Shown: piece after piece, positions 45,395 through 56,741 of the stretch | Layout: every line of letters starts with the position of its first letter | Numbering within the stretch: position 1 is the stretch's first letter | From: Gracilaria domingensis | Taxonomy: Eukaryota; Rhodophyta; Florideophyceae; Gracilariales; Gracilariaceae | NCBI GenBank assembly: GCA_022539475.1 | Contig: VCMS01000078.1 | Coordinates: forward strand, 1 to 64,000 | Reading direction: 5' to 3' | DNA: 64,000 nucleotides | Position numbers and translations under genes: made by a program | The notes under the pieces: model-generated | Databases searched by the model: none | Told to the model about the DNA's origin: nothing | Seen by the model: only the letters and a program-made list of their open reading frames with translations

Positions 45395-46275
45395 AGTTTG
45401 AGCCATGTTGAAGCAGTGACACACTGTAGACCATTTTATTCAATTTGTTCAATATACCGGCATATACGTAAGCATAATGTAATCCATATAAAAAATTGAC
45501 TCACTGTAGACCACTGCCTTGAGCTTCCATAGTTTATATAACAACGCACAATATAAGCGATGTTAACGAAGTGACTTAATTTAAAACTATCCATTAAATT
45601 TTTAACGTAGAATACGTAAGAAAAATGAGAGTCAGGGTGATGCAGTGACTCACGGTAGACCATTCCTTTGAATTTACAAAGTGTAATGCAGTTTAATTTA
45701 GAAGAATGTGAAGTATGTTGAAGACCTCACTGTAGACCACTTGGAATCAAAGTAGACTATGGCTTTAAATTTGCTTAGTGTAACGGCGTATCCGCACGCA
45801 CAATGTGTACCATATTGAAGACGTGACTCCCTCTAAATCATTTCGTTAAATTAACTCATTGCAGCGGCGTATACATAAGCACAATGTGAGCCATGTTGAA
45901 TATCCATCTAAGTGTAAACCACTGTTCTAAATTTGCTGAAGGCAACGGCTTGTACGTTCGCGCAATGAAAATCATGTTACATGAGAAATTCAGTGTAGAC
46001 CATTTTCTTGACTTTGCTTCGTGTAACGTTCTTTTAGTCAGCAAACGTTAGGCCTCGTTTAAAATAAAAATCAATATAGACCCTCTTTTTGAACCTTCTA
46101 ACGGGCACGTTGCGCATATAAGCACAATGTGAGCCACGTTGAATATGAGACTCACTGCATACCATTTCGTTGAATTCGATTAGGGCGAGGTCGTTTAAAT
46201 AACACACATTTGAGCCACGTTTAAGTGGACACTCTGTGTAGACAATTTTCTTGAATGTTCCTAGAGTAATTTTTA
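45395..46275. repeat. degenerate tandem array, period about 75-125 bp
   Basis: About ten diverged copies of a unit containing GTGACTCACTGTAGACCATT, a TTGAATTTGC-like stretch, and AACGGCGTATACGTAAGCACAATGTGAGCCATGTTGAA-type sequence. Anchors lie near 45418, 45500, 45648, 45725, 45830, 45907, 45993, 46075, 46152 and 46233. The copies are old and vary in length. Confidence 0.75.
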
Positions 46276-46635
46276 TCTACATTCTATATTGAGAACTGTC
46301 AAAGCTTTCGTGATACATGAATGTGTCTGCTGTGATGTCTAAAAGGGCAACGGATGGATTTAGTTCATGTAAAAGATGCTTGCAGTAATCTTCAGTTACA
46401 AAGTACAATAAAAACTTTCTGATTTCAAATCTATCGTGATATATGAAGATTTCTGCCGTTTCGCTTTGAGAAATTGAAACTGGTGGATTCCCCTAATGTC
46501 GGGGATGTTTGCTTGCAGTTAAAGCACATTGTACATGACGGCAATAATTATGGATCTAGCTCTTGATGACACATGTTGTGCTTGTGGACTGCGTTTTAAC
46601 CACCAACCACCAGCAGTTTCAAGCATTTTTTGCAC
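46276..46635. other. no feature seen
   Basis: AT-rich sequence between the tandem array and a TATA-like box; nothing was recognised. Confidence 0.35.
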
Positions 46636-46643
46636 TATAAAAA
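46636..46643 (+). promoter_or_regulatory. TATA-like box upstream of a decayed gene
   Basis: TATAAAAA is followed by a pyrimidine-rich stretch (46715-46830). By analogy with the other genes here a start codon would be expected near 46740, but none is present. Confidence 0.35.
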
Positions 46644-46804
46644 GAAGGCTAAGATTGATAACCACTAGATCGAATCTAAAACCTTCGGCACCTCAGCTCT
46701 TCGACAACTAAGAATTTTCTCCCTTCGGCTAGGCAGCCCTTCCGCTCTGCTGACTCTCTCCCTCCGCTCTCCTGTTGCATCCCTTTGCTTCCTAACCCAC
46801 TTCT

Positions 46805-47380
46805 TTGCCCACCGATTTACTCCCTTTCGTTACCCCTTCATTCCCTCGATCACCGAAGATTTTGCGAACGGATAACAACAACACCGGTGGCCGCCGTAAT
46901 ACGCTTGCTTTTGATAAAGTGTATCAGTTCTATGCTCGTCTCGAACTGGGGGGCCAGAGGATGTTGGTGTGGTTTGACGGCATAATCGACGATCTTACTG
47001 AGAAGTATCGTCTGGCTTGGGCGTCTTTTCACATCATTTTCGGATTCATGGAGCTCCGTGGGCCGTTCCTAACTGAGGAGCATGCCCTTCTTCTCAGGAA
47101 GCTTTTCATCGCACACTACAACGGAGTCATGGAGGACCTGCATGACGAGTTTCAACTATATCTGTAGGGTTGGATTTTTGCCCAGTTTGGTCATCTAAGT
47201 CCGAATAGTGAGGATGCGTTCATGGATGAGATCGAAGCCGCTCTTGTGCACATCGAGGAGTTTCCGGACGACACCGACTTTTCTGTGGAGTTTGACCCTC
47301 GTTCCCATATCAGCATCTTCTCGAATCCTCCTGGAGTGTTCGAGAATCATTTCGTGGCTAATGGAGTGCATACTAACTAA
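46805..47380 (+). pseudogene. unknown protein, no ATG and an in-frame TAG
   Basis: A single frame reads through 46805-47380 apart from one TAG at 47165-47167. It gives about 190 residues of well-mixed, protein-like sequence (LAFDKVYQFYARLELGG, MLVWFDGIIDDLTEKY, then after the TAG GWIFAQFGHLSPNSEDAF). The frame has no ATG near the position expected from the upstream TATA box; the first in-frame Met is at about 46961. Both lesions suggest a recently lost gene. No family was recognised. Confidence 0.4.
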
Positions 47381-49486
47381 GCTGTTTGTCATTACTTTTA
47401 TTATCGGTGATCTAATATGGCATGTGTTTTTGGAAGTTATTTATTTATTTTGTATTGTGTGGTTAGTATTCTGACCACAATAAAGGATGCTTTATTTTAT
47501 AATGGCTTTTAATGTGCCATAATATACGAATTGTTTGCTTATTTACTTTGCGTTTTCGCCAAATACAAATAAATGGAAGAGAAAACAGTGTAGTCACTTT
47601 ACTGTGTTGATGCGTTGTAAATATCTATGGCCTCTTGCGACACAAAATTTAGCATAGATTTAGACTTCAAATGCAGTACACTTGAACCTCGAACCTGGAA
47701 TACTGGTTTGAAGAGAATCATGATCTGATGCGGCTAAAGCACTTTCATCGCCCGGGTACAACAAACGAAATACTCCACGAGACGAGCTAGCAAATGATCT
47801 TATCGCTACTCTGTCTAGCTCACCCACAGAAGACTAAAAAGTAGATGTAGTTCCAGTTGAATTTGAAGTCGCTAGATAAGTCGGAGAAGGTAGATAGGTC
47901 TATGGCAGCAGCAGGGAAGGAGCGCATGGCCTTGGAATAGGCGGCAGCGGTGGGGAAATAAATGGCAGAAGAATAGTTTGTAGCGGTAAAATAGCGGGTA
48001 GTGCCGGAATAGATGTGTGCAGGTAACACCGCGTAGCAGCAACAGAAAGACAATAAGGGGCAAATCAGTGACGAGCTCTATTGTTGCTGCTGTTTTTGCC
48101 GCTGCTAAAACGATAGGAAATGTTGAAAAGGGCTAAAAGTAATTGGTAAGGAGTATTGCTGACGACCTAGTCAGCGCTGTTTCTTACGCGCCAGCAGCTA
48201 AAGACCGCGGAGCCCCGGACACTTGTTCGGAACCCAATCCTTGTATTGAACCCACACTAATTGCAGTGTTGACCTGTAATGTTATAGAATGCTACTTAGA
48301 AATTAAAAGATGCGCTTCTGGCTTATATAAATCAATTTATTTTAGGTAGTGCAGTGATGCAATTGTGCTATTGTTGAATTTCTATCTTACCAGAACACCT
48401 CGACGCGATGTTTTTGGATGTTCAAAACGTTTGATTATCATTGGCCAAACGTTTTGGAGGACCCAAATGCTCGGTGGCACTAAAATTTTCTTATTTTACT
48501 TTTGCGAGAGGTCTCCGCCAAAAGAGGACACCCCTTGATTTGCCTTTATTTTTTGAGGGGCTCGGGCTAATACCCATCGCAATTCTTAGTGCTGGTAGAT
48601 TGATTCAGCGATCAGGCGTGAGATGCTCTGCGATGGAAACCACCATCGATTTGCTCTAACACGATGTGAGCATTGCGGTGAGCCACATCAAGCTTCAACG
48701 TTGTGAGCCTGATCTCTGAGTTAAAACCGACGCACTCTCCCTAGGGAACAGTATATCTCTTCTAGAGTGTACTGGATGCATTGATTTCTGCTCAGGGGGA
48801 TGCTTAGACAACATTGTCTACACCACCCCGCTTTTCCTAACACTAAAGATCTCACGCTACATAGCGTGATCTACGCGTTCGAAGCAAAGAGTGTTGGAGT
48901 GTCTTAATGTAAGTCATATTGTAAGCCACATTCATGAAGTCTACGTGCCGCGAGTGACAAGAGTTCTCAAATATATTTCAGATATTTCAGAAAATAGAAG
49001 CCAGAAGCAATGGACTTTCGAGGAACGAAGAAGTGGATTTATTTGAGCGAATCTGCCGCGCGAGATCGAAAGAAGATGATCTTTGGATCGACGGCGGTGT
49101 CACCGGCGCACCGTCGTCGTACTCCTTTCAGCACTTCCACTGGCGCACCGCCGTCGTTTCCGATCCAGCGATCCTCCTCGTCTCTGGGATTCCGGATCCC
49201 TATGCGCGACGGTCTTCTTCGAAAACGCACCCCTCCCTCCCAAAGTGAACTAATGGAACTACGTTTCTTTGGAATAGTACTTTGTATATTTTACTACTCT
49301 TATTGATGCGAGACATGGCCGTCTGCATCTGGGAGCCGCACCTCTCCGGTCGAGGGTGCTGTGTGCGATGAATTGTGTTCATCAGCACGACGGAGATCCT
49401 GGTCGCATCCCGTCACTCGCCTCTCCAAACATAAATGATCTTGAGCGAAAGCTCGGCTAGCTAGCGGACAATACAAAGATAGGCCA
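47381..49486. other. no recognisable gene
   Basis: Only short overlapping ORFs. A tail with AATAAAG (about 47480) could be the 3' processing region of the decayed gene. The remainder shows no motif I recognise. Confidence 0.35.
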
Positions 49487-49760
49487 CGACCCGGGAGGTC
49501 GTTAAACTCGTCCCAGCGATTGGCGCACCAATCGCTGTTCCGGACTCGGGAAGTCGGTAAACTCGCATAGGCGCTCGGCACACCGACGCCTCTCCGGACT
49601 CGGGAAGTCGCTAAACTCGCCGCGGTAATCGGCGCACCGATCGCCGCTCCGGACTCGGGATGTCGTTAAACTCGCATGGGCGCTCGGCGCACCGGCGCGC
49701 CTCTCCAGACTCGGGAAGTCACTAAAATCGGCCGGACGGTTGGTCTGCTTACCGATCGCC
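49487..49760. repeat. five tandem units of 54-56 bp, each with a hairpin
   Basis: Each unit starts CGGACTCGGGAAGTCGYTAAACTCGC, with anchors at 49487, 49542, 49596, 49651 and 49707. Each then has a self-complementary piece, such as CGATTGGCGCACCAATCG or GGCGCTCGGCACACCGACGCC. The stems differ between units but stay paired. Confidence 0.85.
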
Positions 49761-50671
49761 ATTGTCGACCTGGGTGGTAAGTCGTGAAAAGGCCCCCGAC
49801 TAGCTGCACGCAAGCAGCAGGCCACGAGCTGATCACTGGGAACGATCCTACCGATGTTTTCCCTGGCTTTCCCTCCCCATGGTGTGATACATCCAACGGA
49901 GGCAACCATGTGGCGGTTTTGTACAGGGTTTTTCTTCGTAAAAGCTTTTACGCACATGCCTAGGGTCGAAGAACGATGTGAAGCGACTGGCTGCTCCTTT
50001 GCCTGGTGTCGCCAAGGAAATGAGGACTGAGTGAAGGAGAGCCGTCACAACCTCTTGTACGGCGCAATGAGGTACGTGCAGAGCGCCTTGCCGTGGTGTA
50101 CCCCTTAGCCGATGACCTCAAGAGGAAGAAGGAAGAGGTACTACAAAAAGAAGGAGAGATGAAGAGGCTGAATCATCGGTGACGAAATGCTCACGCAGAC
50201 GAGAGAACACTTTAGAGGTTAATGCTTTTGCTGACACAAAGCTCAGTGAGCGTAACACGGTACAAATCAGATTTGTAGTCAGCAGCTACGTTGATAGGGA
50301 AAACATTATAAGTGCTGGGGGTCCTTAGCAAAACCCCACGTGATACGAGCAATAAGCGTATCACGCTCATAATAAAGAAGAAGAAAGATAGGCCAAAGCT
50401 GGCGAAGATCAGAACTAGAGTGGACTCTTTGAACTGTGGCGTCACCGTCGAAATGATTACATATGCTTTGATAAAGTCCAAGAATGAAGCCGCACGATGC
50501 ACGAATACTGAAGATCCTCTCTGTTCTCAACTGTTGACCATCAATTGATGGCACATGTGCCCACTGTTACTTCTCTTTCTTTTTCCCCATTTCCCTTCTT
50601 TCGTTTCGTTCCAAAACGCACAAAAGCTACCTCCATGATGAAGCTTTGGTGCAGATGAACTGCTGTACGTC
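49761..50671. other. no recognisable gene
   Basis: A GTGATACGAG...CGTATCAC dyad and CGCTCATAATAAAGAAGAAG near 50340-50385 resemble the arm of the fold-back element at 30.8 kb, so a fragment of that family may lie here. Nothing else was recognised. Confidence 0.35.
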
Positions 50672-52056
50672 CTACTCGCAGGCAGATAAGTTCTCAACGG
50701 ATCCGTCAATGGCAAACTCTAAAAACAAGAGTTGGCCACACGGGTGTGAGCTAACAATATGATCCGCTCCTTTCACCACTGCGACATTCTTCTTAAACAC
50801 TGGATCAAGATCTACTACATCTTCCATGGGCGTAACGGGATCTGAATCGCCGACAAGCACTAAAGCAAAGATTTCGGTTTGCGGTCCCTTATCGAGCGGG
50901 AGACCTTCGCTCCTCAACTGGCTGAACGGCATACTGGGACAGAACTTGACCAGAGATTGAAATCCTTCGTTCAAGTAGAACGGCGAAAAGCCTTGCAGCC
51001 CCACTTTGTGCAGCACATCCAAAACAAGGTTTCCGAGCCTTTCTAAGAACCTGGCGTCAGCATCCCAAGGAACTAGGTCAATCATACTATTGCAAATGGT
51101 GGACACCGACATTGCAACGGAGAAATTACGAAGAGGTAGCACTGATAGCTCCATCTCCTCTGCGATTTCTTTCAAGCCTGTGTAGTTCCTTTCATTGGCA
51201 GCGGAGGCAATGGCGTCGGCGAAAGAATCTGACGTGAACCTGTACATATGGAAGAGAAGTCTTGGATCGATTTTCAAATCCTCTCTCAAGGCTCTGTTCC
51301 AACGCAAGCGGCGGAGAACCGACTTCAACTGGTTCTTGAACTTCTGGGGGAAAAGTCTGGATTGCCAGTGTTTTTTAAAGCATGAATTCGATCATATGCC
51401 GCATGACGACGAACTTCATACACATCTCGGTACCGCAGAGGCACAGGCGAATCTAGTATCATAGATCGGACGCTCTTCGGATAGAGTACGCCATAAGCTT
51501 GCGAAATGAGCGTACCGTAGGACACCCCAAACAGATCCAGCTGCTTGAAACCAAGGGTCTTTCGAAGCGCTTCCAAATCATTCACGATGGCATTCGTGGA
51601 ATAATGGAGCACCTCCTCCCCAATCTCCATAAGACACGAGCGAAGATCAAGAAGGTCAACATCATAAGAGTAGGGTTTGCCTTGTATCGAGCAATTCAAG
51701 CGAGACGCGTTTCCAGTTCCACGAGGATCGAACAGGATCAAGGGGCGTTTGAGTTCATTCACAAGCTTGAGCGATGTGAGATCTTCAATGGGATGTGGTA
51801 AGGCGGAGCTACTAGGCCCGCCAGGAACAAAAACAAAGGCACTTTCAAAGTCCGTTTGGATCGAAGGATAAGTTATAGCGTAAAGCATCGTAATATTGAC
51901 AGTGGCAGAAGGGTTTGCATGGTCGAGTGGTACAGTGAGCTTCCCACATGTCGAATTGGAGAGAAAGTGCGGGCAGGAAATGGGCTCTATTGAAGCATAG
52001 CCCAGCGGTACGAGAACGAAGAATGACAAGAGAACTAAGAACGAAGAGCTCAACAT
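50672..52056 (-). pseudogene. secreted S33-type alpha/beta hydrolase (tripeptidyl-aminopeptidase-like), frameshifted
   Basis: From ATG 52056 the first frame gives a signal peptide (hydrophobic residues 4-20, ending GYASIEP) and the catalytic core. Motifs are VPGGPSSS (oxyanion region), FDPRGTG, and the nucleophile elbow FGVSYG with Ser179. It then runs into a stop at 51325. A second frame, offset by one base, is open from just before this and continues with FKNQLKSVLRRLRWN, GDSDPVTP (acid Asp) and GADHIVSSHPCG (catalytic His, as in TAP-like C-terminal domains), to a TAG. The shift falls next to a TTTTCCCCC run. Family members release peptides or prolyl residues, or act as esterases, outside the cell. 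This may be a true pseudogene, or an intact gene with a sequencing error in the C run. TATA-like AATAAATA lies about 93 bp upstream. Confidence 0.7.
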
Positions 52057-52146
52057 TGCGAATGCTGATGGAGTGTAGTCGAGTTTGTCGGAAGCTGCTG
52101 GTGTTTGAAAGATGATGCGGGAAACCGATATGGAGTTGCGAGGCTC

Positions 52147-52154
52147 TATTTATT
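52147..52154 (-). promoter_or_regulatory. TATA-like box of the S33 hydrolase gene
   Basis: AATAAATA on the minus strand, about 93 bp upstream of the ATG. Confidence 0.4.
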
Positions 52155-52159
52155 ATGCA

Positions 52160-54302
52160 AGCGATTAAGCCCAGCAGTGTGAAAGCGGTTGTGATGGAAA
52201 ACCGCAGTGAAGGCATAAAGAGTAGAAGTGTTGTCGACACAATTCTTCACAGCTCAAAGAAACTCTTTATGTTGTAACACGAGGGATAGAGAGAACCAAT
52301 ATCCTGCAACAGAAGAAACAGTATTCCATCCATTGCAAACGCTTATCGTTTGTTCCTTTCTCAGCACAGAGTTTTAATCCCCCTTTGATTTTGGACATAT
52401 ATACATGTCTTGATCCTTTGTCAGAAGTTCGACAAGGGTACGTAGAGGAAACATTCAGGTTCTCTTGTGCTTCGAAGCAGTTCTCCTAAACACAAAGAGG
52501 CTGACCATTGCAGAAACTAATGGATGTTTCCATAGAGCATTGTCGAATTCGGCCAATGAGAACAACCAGTCACCAACAACTGAGCTTTATTGGAGAGTTG
52601 TTAATTACGTCGGAGAGCCAGAAGTGGTATCCCAACAGAAGTTTTGTCATGTCTAAAGGGGTGTGGCCTTCATTGTGGACATGGCTCCCACGTCTCCGAG
52701 CGTATAGAAAGATGCCAAAGAATATTTGGATGGGCTTCAAATTTCATTTCATTGACCTGAGAGTGTACAGTGAGCCTCTTCTAACTATAATATGAGGTGC
52801 ATTGTACGCACTCTGATTGGCAAGGTACGTCAACGCCGTTGCCGTTGGCAACTTGCCAAGTGCACGGCGTAGCGATGTCCAGCAAGGAAGCGTTGTAGGA
52901 CACTTCAATGTAAGTTGTTTTAACATTTTTCGAATCTTTTCAGAATTTTCATTTAGTTCAGAAATAGTTTGTAAATTCATACATGCCACGTGACGAATTT
53001 TCTGTGTGATTTACCTTCGAAGGTAGTCATGCCTGCACAAGGCGTCAGAGAGCCAATTTGATTGTGTTCGAAAATATCATACGTTGTGCTGGCGTTCGTG
53101 AACTATTGAGGCTTGCACGTAAGACGAAGAGAGTGAAAAGGGCGGGCTTCACGTGATGGAAGGCCATCTTACGTTCCATGGATGCTCCATTGTCAGGCGG
53201 AGCTGTGAGCTGGGTCTGGCTGGATCGGATTTGAGGAGCACAGAAGTCAGAAAAGTTGATGATTCGGGATGAAAGCATGAGCTAGGATCGCGAAGGCGAC
53301 GGAGCGTGGAGCGGAGCCGCCTTCGGTCCGGGCCGGCGTCGCGCTCTGAAGAGCAACTTGAGTGCGACGCGTGTCAATCGGCAAAATAAAACCACTTCTC
53401 CGTATCTCGAGAATCCGCAACGCAACGTGCGCTGTCTACGCTGACATTGCAGATCAGGTAATAAATATCTCGGTATTTATTATTACATGATTGATATGAT
53501 TGCTTGCGTAAGATATATCTCGATCACAAAAATACTTGTGGTGGAATCAAGGAGGCTAATTCTTACGTGTAGCACATTTGCGCCTTTGTTTGCGTTTCAG
53601 AGATTGCATGGAGATAGGAGCTCAAAAGTACGAAACTTAGGAGGGCCCCCATAAGAGTGTCACGCCGAGAGTTATAACGAGAGAGACGAAGACAGACAAG
53701 CACAACAGAACGAACAACTCCACCGACAATAAAGCTACTCCCCTCAAACTCGTCCCATTCCACTCCCAAGCCTCCTCGCCATTCTGACGATCTTCGTCGT
53801 CCAAGCCAAGTCTCCGATTACGTCGTCACTCACGAACAAATCGATAGTACCCTGGCTGTACTGCCAGCCAAATGGTCTCCACGCCCCCCCCTTGCGACAT
53901 CGTCGTCCTCATAGATGCGTGCAAGGTACTGACATGTCCGGATGAGGGTTGTGATTACCAGACTGTGCGTGTTTCTTCCCTGCACCGTCATCATTCGATC
54001 TCGGTATAGGAAAACAGGGGGACTATTTTTGAGTGTCCCGATTGTGCCAGGCGGTTTAATAGAAAGGACTCCGTGAAATATTACGGAGACTTCAGCTGTC
54101 GAATTGGACATGGAATCGAGAAAATATGTTTCCGAAATAGAAACTGAAGCTGATGTAACACAACACGGGATGTTTATTTACGGAAGTTGGAACAGCTTTG
54201 ATGAAAAGATAATAAGAGTAGGTAACACTACACTTTTCCCACGTACCAAGAAAATGCACAAGGCAGTCGCGACCTTTGCTCCGGTTGGAGGAAGAAATTG
54301 AA
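52160..54302. other. no recognisable gene
   Basis: Short ORFs only. GTTGCCGTTGGCAAC (52840-52854) is a small hairpin. The 53640-53840 stretch is rich in AACAACAGAACGA-type sequence, resembling the leader DNA beside the 59-60 kb retroelement box, and may be another leader fragment. Confidence 0.3.
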
Positions 54303-55892
54303 TCAATCGTTCTCCCAAAACCTTTCAATGTCATTGCCAAGCCACTCGATCCATTTCAGTACCGGTTTGCCACGAACCAAGTTCTCAATCGTATCCTGCG
54401 CCGCCCTTCCAATCCCTTTACAGAGTCTCTGTCCAGCTGACACAGATGGCTCAAAGTGAACACCTGCCCAAAGCCTTGACTCACCGCAAAGACGAGACCA
54501 TTCTGAAAGACGATTAATGGGGATAGTCACATTCTCGGCTGGAACGCGGCCAGGATAGAACTTGCTCGAACCCTTGGTGAACGTCACATTGTAAGGGAAT
54601 TCATCCCGCCCCTCACTGAAGATGAGCGCATGTTCAATCAAAGCCTCGCACACACAAGCGGAGCCGGACGGAAATTCGCTGTGAGGCATGGTCCGTATCA
54701 ATGGCTGCCAATCCCTAGGGCGAATGCGCGTGTTGTCACGACCAGGGCCTCCCCATACCTCGACCGAATCGTCCCCAAGCAGTAAATCCATCGTCTGGCC
54801 AGTTGGTCTGATTGCATCATGACGAATCTTTTCCTTCCATACAGCCACCGTAGCGTCAAAGGTGACGATGTTAGCTGCAAGTCCGTAAATAACATCCTCA
54901 TCGAACGAAAGGTCGAGAACCGGTCCAAAGATGAAAAACCGCACTGCGACTGCGATACTCGTAGAGCCAAACGGATTCTGGTTTTGGAAGGCGAACACCT
55001 TATTATCAAACAGTTCAGCTAACAATCTTTGCCTCTGCGTCAGCTCGGCAGATCGTTTGAGTACATCACGAGCATATTTACGCAGTTCTCGTAAATCCCT
55101 TCTGGTTGCTCGTTTAATCGAAGCATCAGGATGACGATAGGGCGACCTCACCTTACGACGTTGAATCTGCCTCGGCGTCTGACTGAATGCTATGGCTTGA
55201 CCCGCATATGGAGTGACATGCTCCTGGCGGAAGAAAAAGCCGACACCATTCGATTCGAGCACAGGCTGCCAGCGGAACGGAAAATCGATTCTCGACGGCG
55301 AGTTCACTGGTGTATATCCTGTGTAATCGGCAAACGGCATGGAATAAGCTGGATCAGAAGAACTGAGTGAACCATTGGCATTCCAACCATCCATCAACAG
55401 CAGACGGCCTGTATCCATACCCTCTCGGTTTCCGATACCGACTGGAGTGGTCATGTCAAGACTCATGTCATCCGGGTCCAGTCCTTGCTCGATCATTCGC
55501 TCACGGAAGTCTGGAAAGCCTGAATCGCCTCCAAAACTGGCGGGTGACGTCTGGTACAGACGAAACAAACAGTAGTAGATGGCGATGTTTTTGTTTTCGA
55601 TGGTGTGTTCCGAGGCAGGACGCTTAAAACGAGAGCGACCAAAAATATCCACAGCGGTGGGGTGATAGTTGCTCCAAGCATTGAAGACGGCGAGGTTGAG
55701 GTAAAAGAATGCACGGATTTGAATTGGGGTTTCTAATCCATCTGTGGTGATGGCGTTGAAGACGTTGGGAAAGAGGTCAAAGGTGTACGCCTGGCTTTGC
55801 CGTTCGAGAGTGTTCTGTGAGGGCTGGGCCAGAACGACCGAGGCCACAAGAGCCCAGAGAGTCGTAAGGGTGAAAGCGGAGGTGGTACGCAT
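54303..55892 (-). CDS. vanadium haloperoxidase-like protein (NapH1/DUF6851 type), catalytic His replaced
   Basis: A 529-residue uninterrupted ORF from ATG 55892 to TGA. A signal peptide (LTTLWALVASVVLAQ) indicates secretion. The C-terminal half has the vanadate-binding pattern of vanadium haloperoxidases and PAP2-type phosphatases: Lys355 and Arg362 in KEKIRHDAIRP, Ser409-Gly410 in EFPSGSAC, and Arg473 with His479 in ESRLWAGVHF. The Lys-Arg spacing of 7 and Arg-His spacing of 6 equal those of the Curvularia chloroperoxidase. The residue after Ser-Gly is Ser411, where the acid-base His of the PSGH motif is expected. Family members oxidise halides with hydrogen peroxide; red algae are rich in them. 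The substitution makes ordinary haloperoxidase turnover doubtful, and altered activity or a structural role is possible. TATA-like AATAAATAT at about -110. Confidence 0.82.
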   Translation of the reverse strand: MRTTSAFTLTTLWALVASVVLAQPSQNTLERQSQAYTFDLFPNVFNAITTDGLETPIQIRAFFYLNLAVFNAWSNYHPTAVDIFGRSRFKRPASEHTIENKNIAIYYCLFRLYQTSPASFGGDSGFPDFRERMIEQGLDPDDMSLDMTTPVGIGNREGMDTGRLLLMDGWNANGSLSSSDPAYSMPFADYTGYTPVNSPSRIDFPFRWQPVLESNGVGFFFRQEHVTPYAGQAIAFSQTPRQIQRRKVRSPYRHPDASIKRATRRDLRELRKYARDVLKRSAELTQRQRLLAELFDNKVFAFQNQNPFGSTSIAVAVRFFIFGPVLDLSFDEDVIYGLAANIVTFDATVAVWKEKIRHDAIRPTGQTMDLLLGDDSVEVWGGPGRDNTRIRPRDWQPLIRTMPHSEFPSGSACVCEALIEHALIFSEGRDEFPYNVTFTKGSSKFYPGRVPAENVTIPINRLSEWSRLCGESRLWAGVHFEPSVSAGQRLCKGIGRAAQDTIENLVRGKPVLKWIEWLGNDIERFWEND

Positions 55893-56000
55893 TTCTTCTG
55901 GGAGCGTAGATAGAAAGTGCGGGTGAGAGTAGCGGATGGTGCAGCAGTCGCCTGGTCAGAAAGGCAGCGAACAATCTCAGCGGTCTTCCACGGGATCTGG

Positions 56001-56009
56001 ATATTTATT
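56001..56009 (-). promoter_or_regulatory. TATA-like box of the haloperoxidase-like gene
   Basis: AATAAATAT on the minus strand, about 110 bp upstream of the ATG. Confidence 0.45.
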
Positions 56010-56741
56010 GTGCCTCGTTCGGGAATTACACGAAGAACAGTGGGGCTGCGTGGAGCTTGCTGTTAATTTGGTAGTGACTGTTTTGCGTGGCTCTGACAAG
56101 CTACGCACAGATTACGCAAGCGCTGTGGGGAGCGGGAGCTGTCTATCCAGCGGGATACCCTTGTACGGACCTTGCCCTTGTCCCGTGGGTGGACAACTTT
56201 TGAGATAGCTGCGCTTGCGTAATCTGTAGAGATTTCCTCAAGATGATGCGGGCACCTACGATATGCTTACGTTGGGCAACGTGCGAGATATGAGCTCAAA
56301 TTTGGCTTCTGAGAGATTCAAATCTACACTGTAAATGTTTTCTGCACGTGTCTTTCTTGTACTTGATGTCCACCAGTACACCTGTGCGGGTGTCCTTCGT
56401 CAGTGGCGCACATAGGCGTGCAACTGATCGCTTGCCTGATCTGCGGTAGCAGGCCATCGGCCGAATCCATTGCTCACACCTAAAAGCACTCATGAGCGAG
56501 CAAGGATGTCTAGCAGACAAATAGCGCTCGAACTGGTCTCCAAGTATCAAAGGCACAATAATGAGGTTCTCCAAAACGCGAACCGCGTGTCCACATTTGG
56601 CGCTCATGTAATTGCACTCAAGTAATTGCGTAAGCACGAGCCCCGCCGTTTGGGTGCGGAATCAGCACATGTTGACGGTTTACGGTAGTGTAGTCTACAC
56701 GTAGCTTATATAATTCCGTTACAGTCGGTACCTAAATGTTT
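56010..56741. other. no recognisable gene
   Basis: A minus-strand frame (56296-56637, 113 residues) has no recognisable motif and is probably fortuitous. Confidence 0.35.

Noticed and set aside
3133-47167. TAG as a sense codon, because in-frame TAGs interrupt five otherwise protein-like regions (3133/3184, 8420, 15951, 26859, 47165)
   Set aside because: All lie in transposon or decayed genes that also carry frameshifts, TAA or TGA. The S33 hydrolase and copia Gag frames end at TAG in sensible places, so ordinary decay explains the pattern better.
49487-49760. CRISPR-like array
   Set aside because: Units are 54-56 bp with paired hairpins and no unique spacers of even length. The context is eukaryotic and there are no cas genes.
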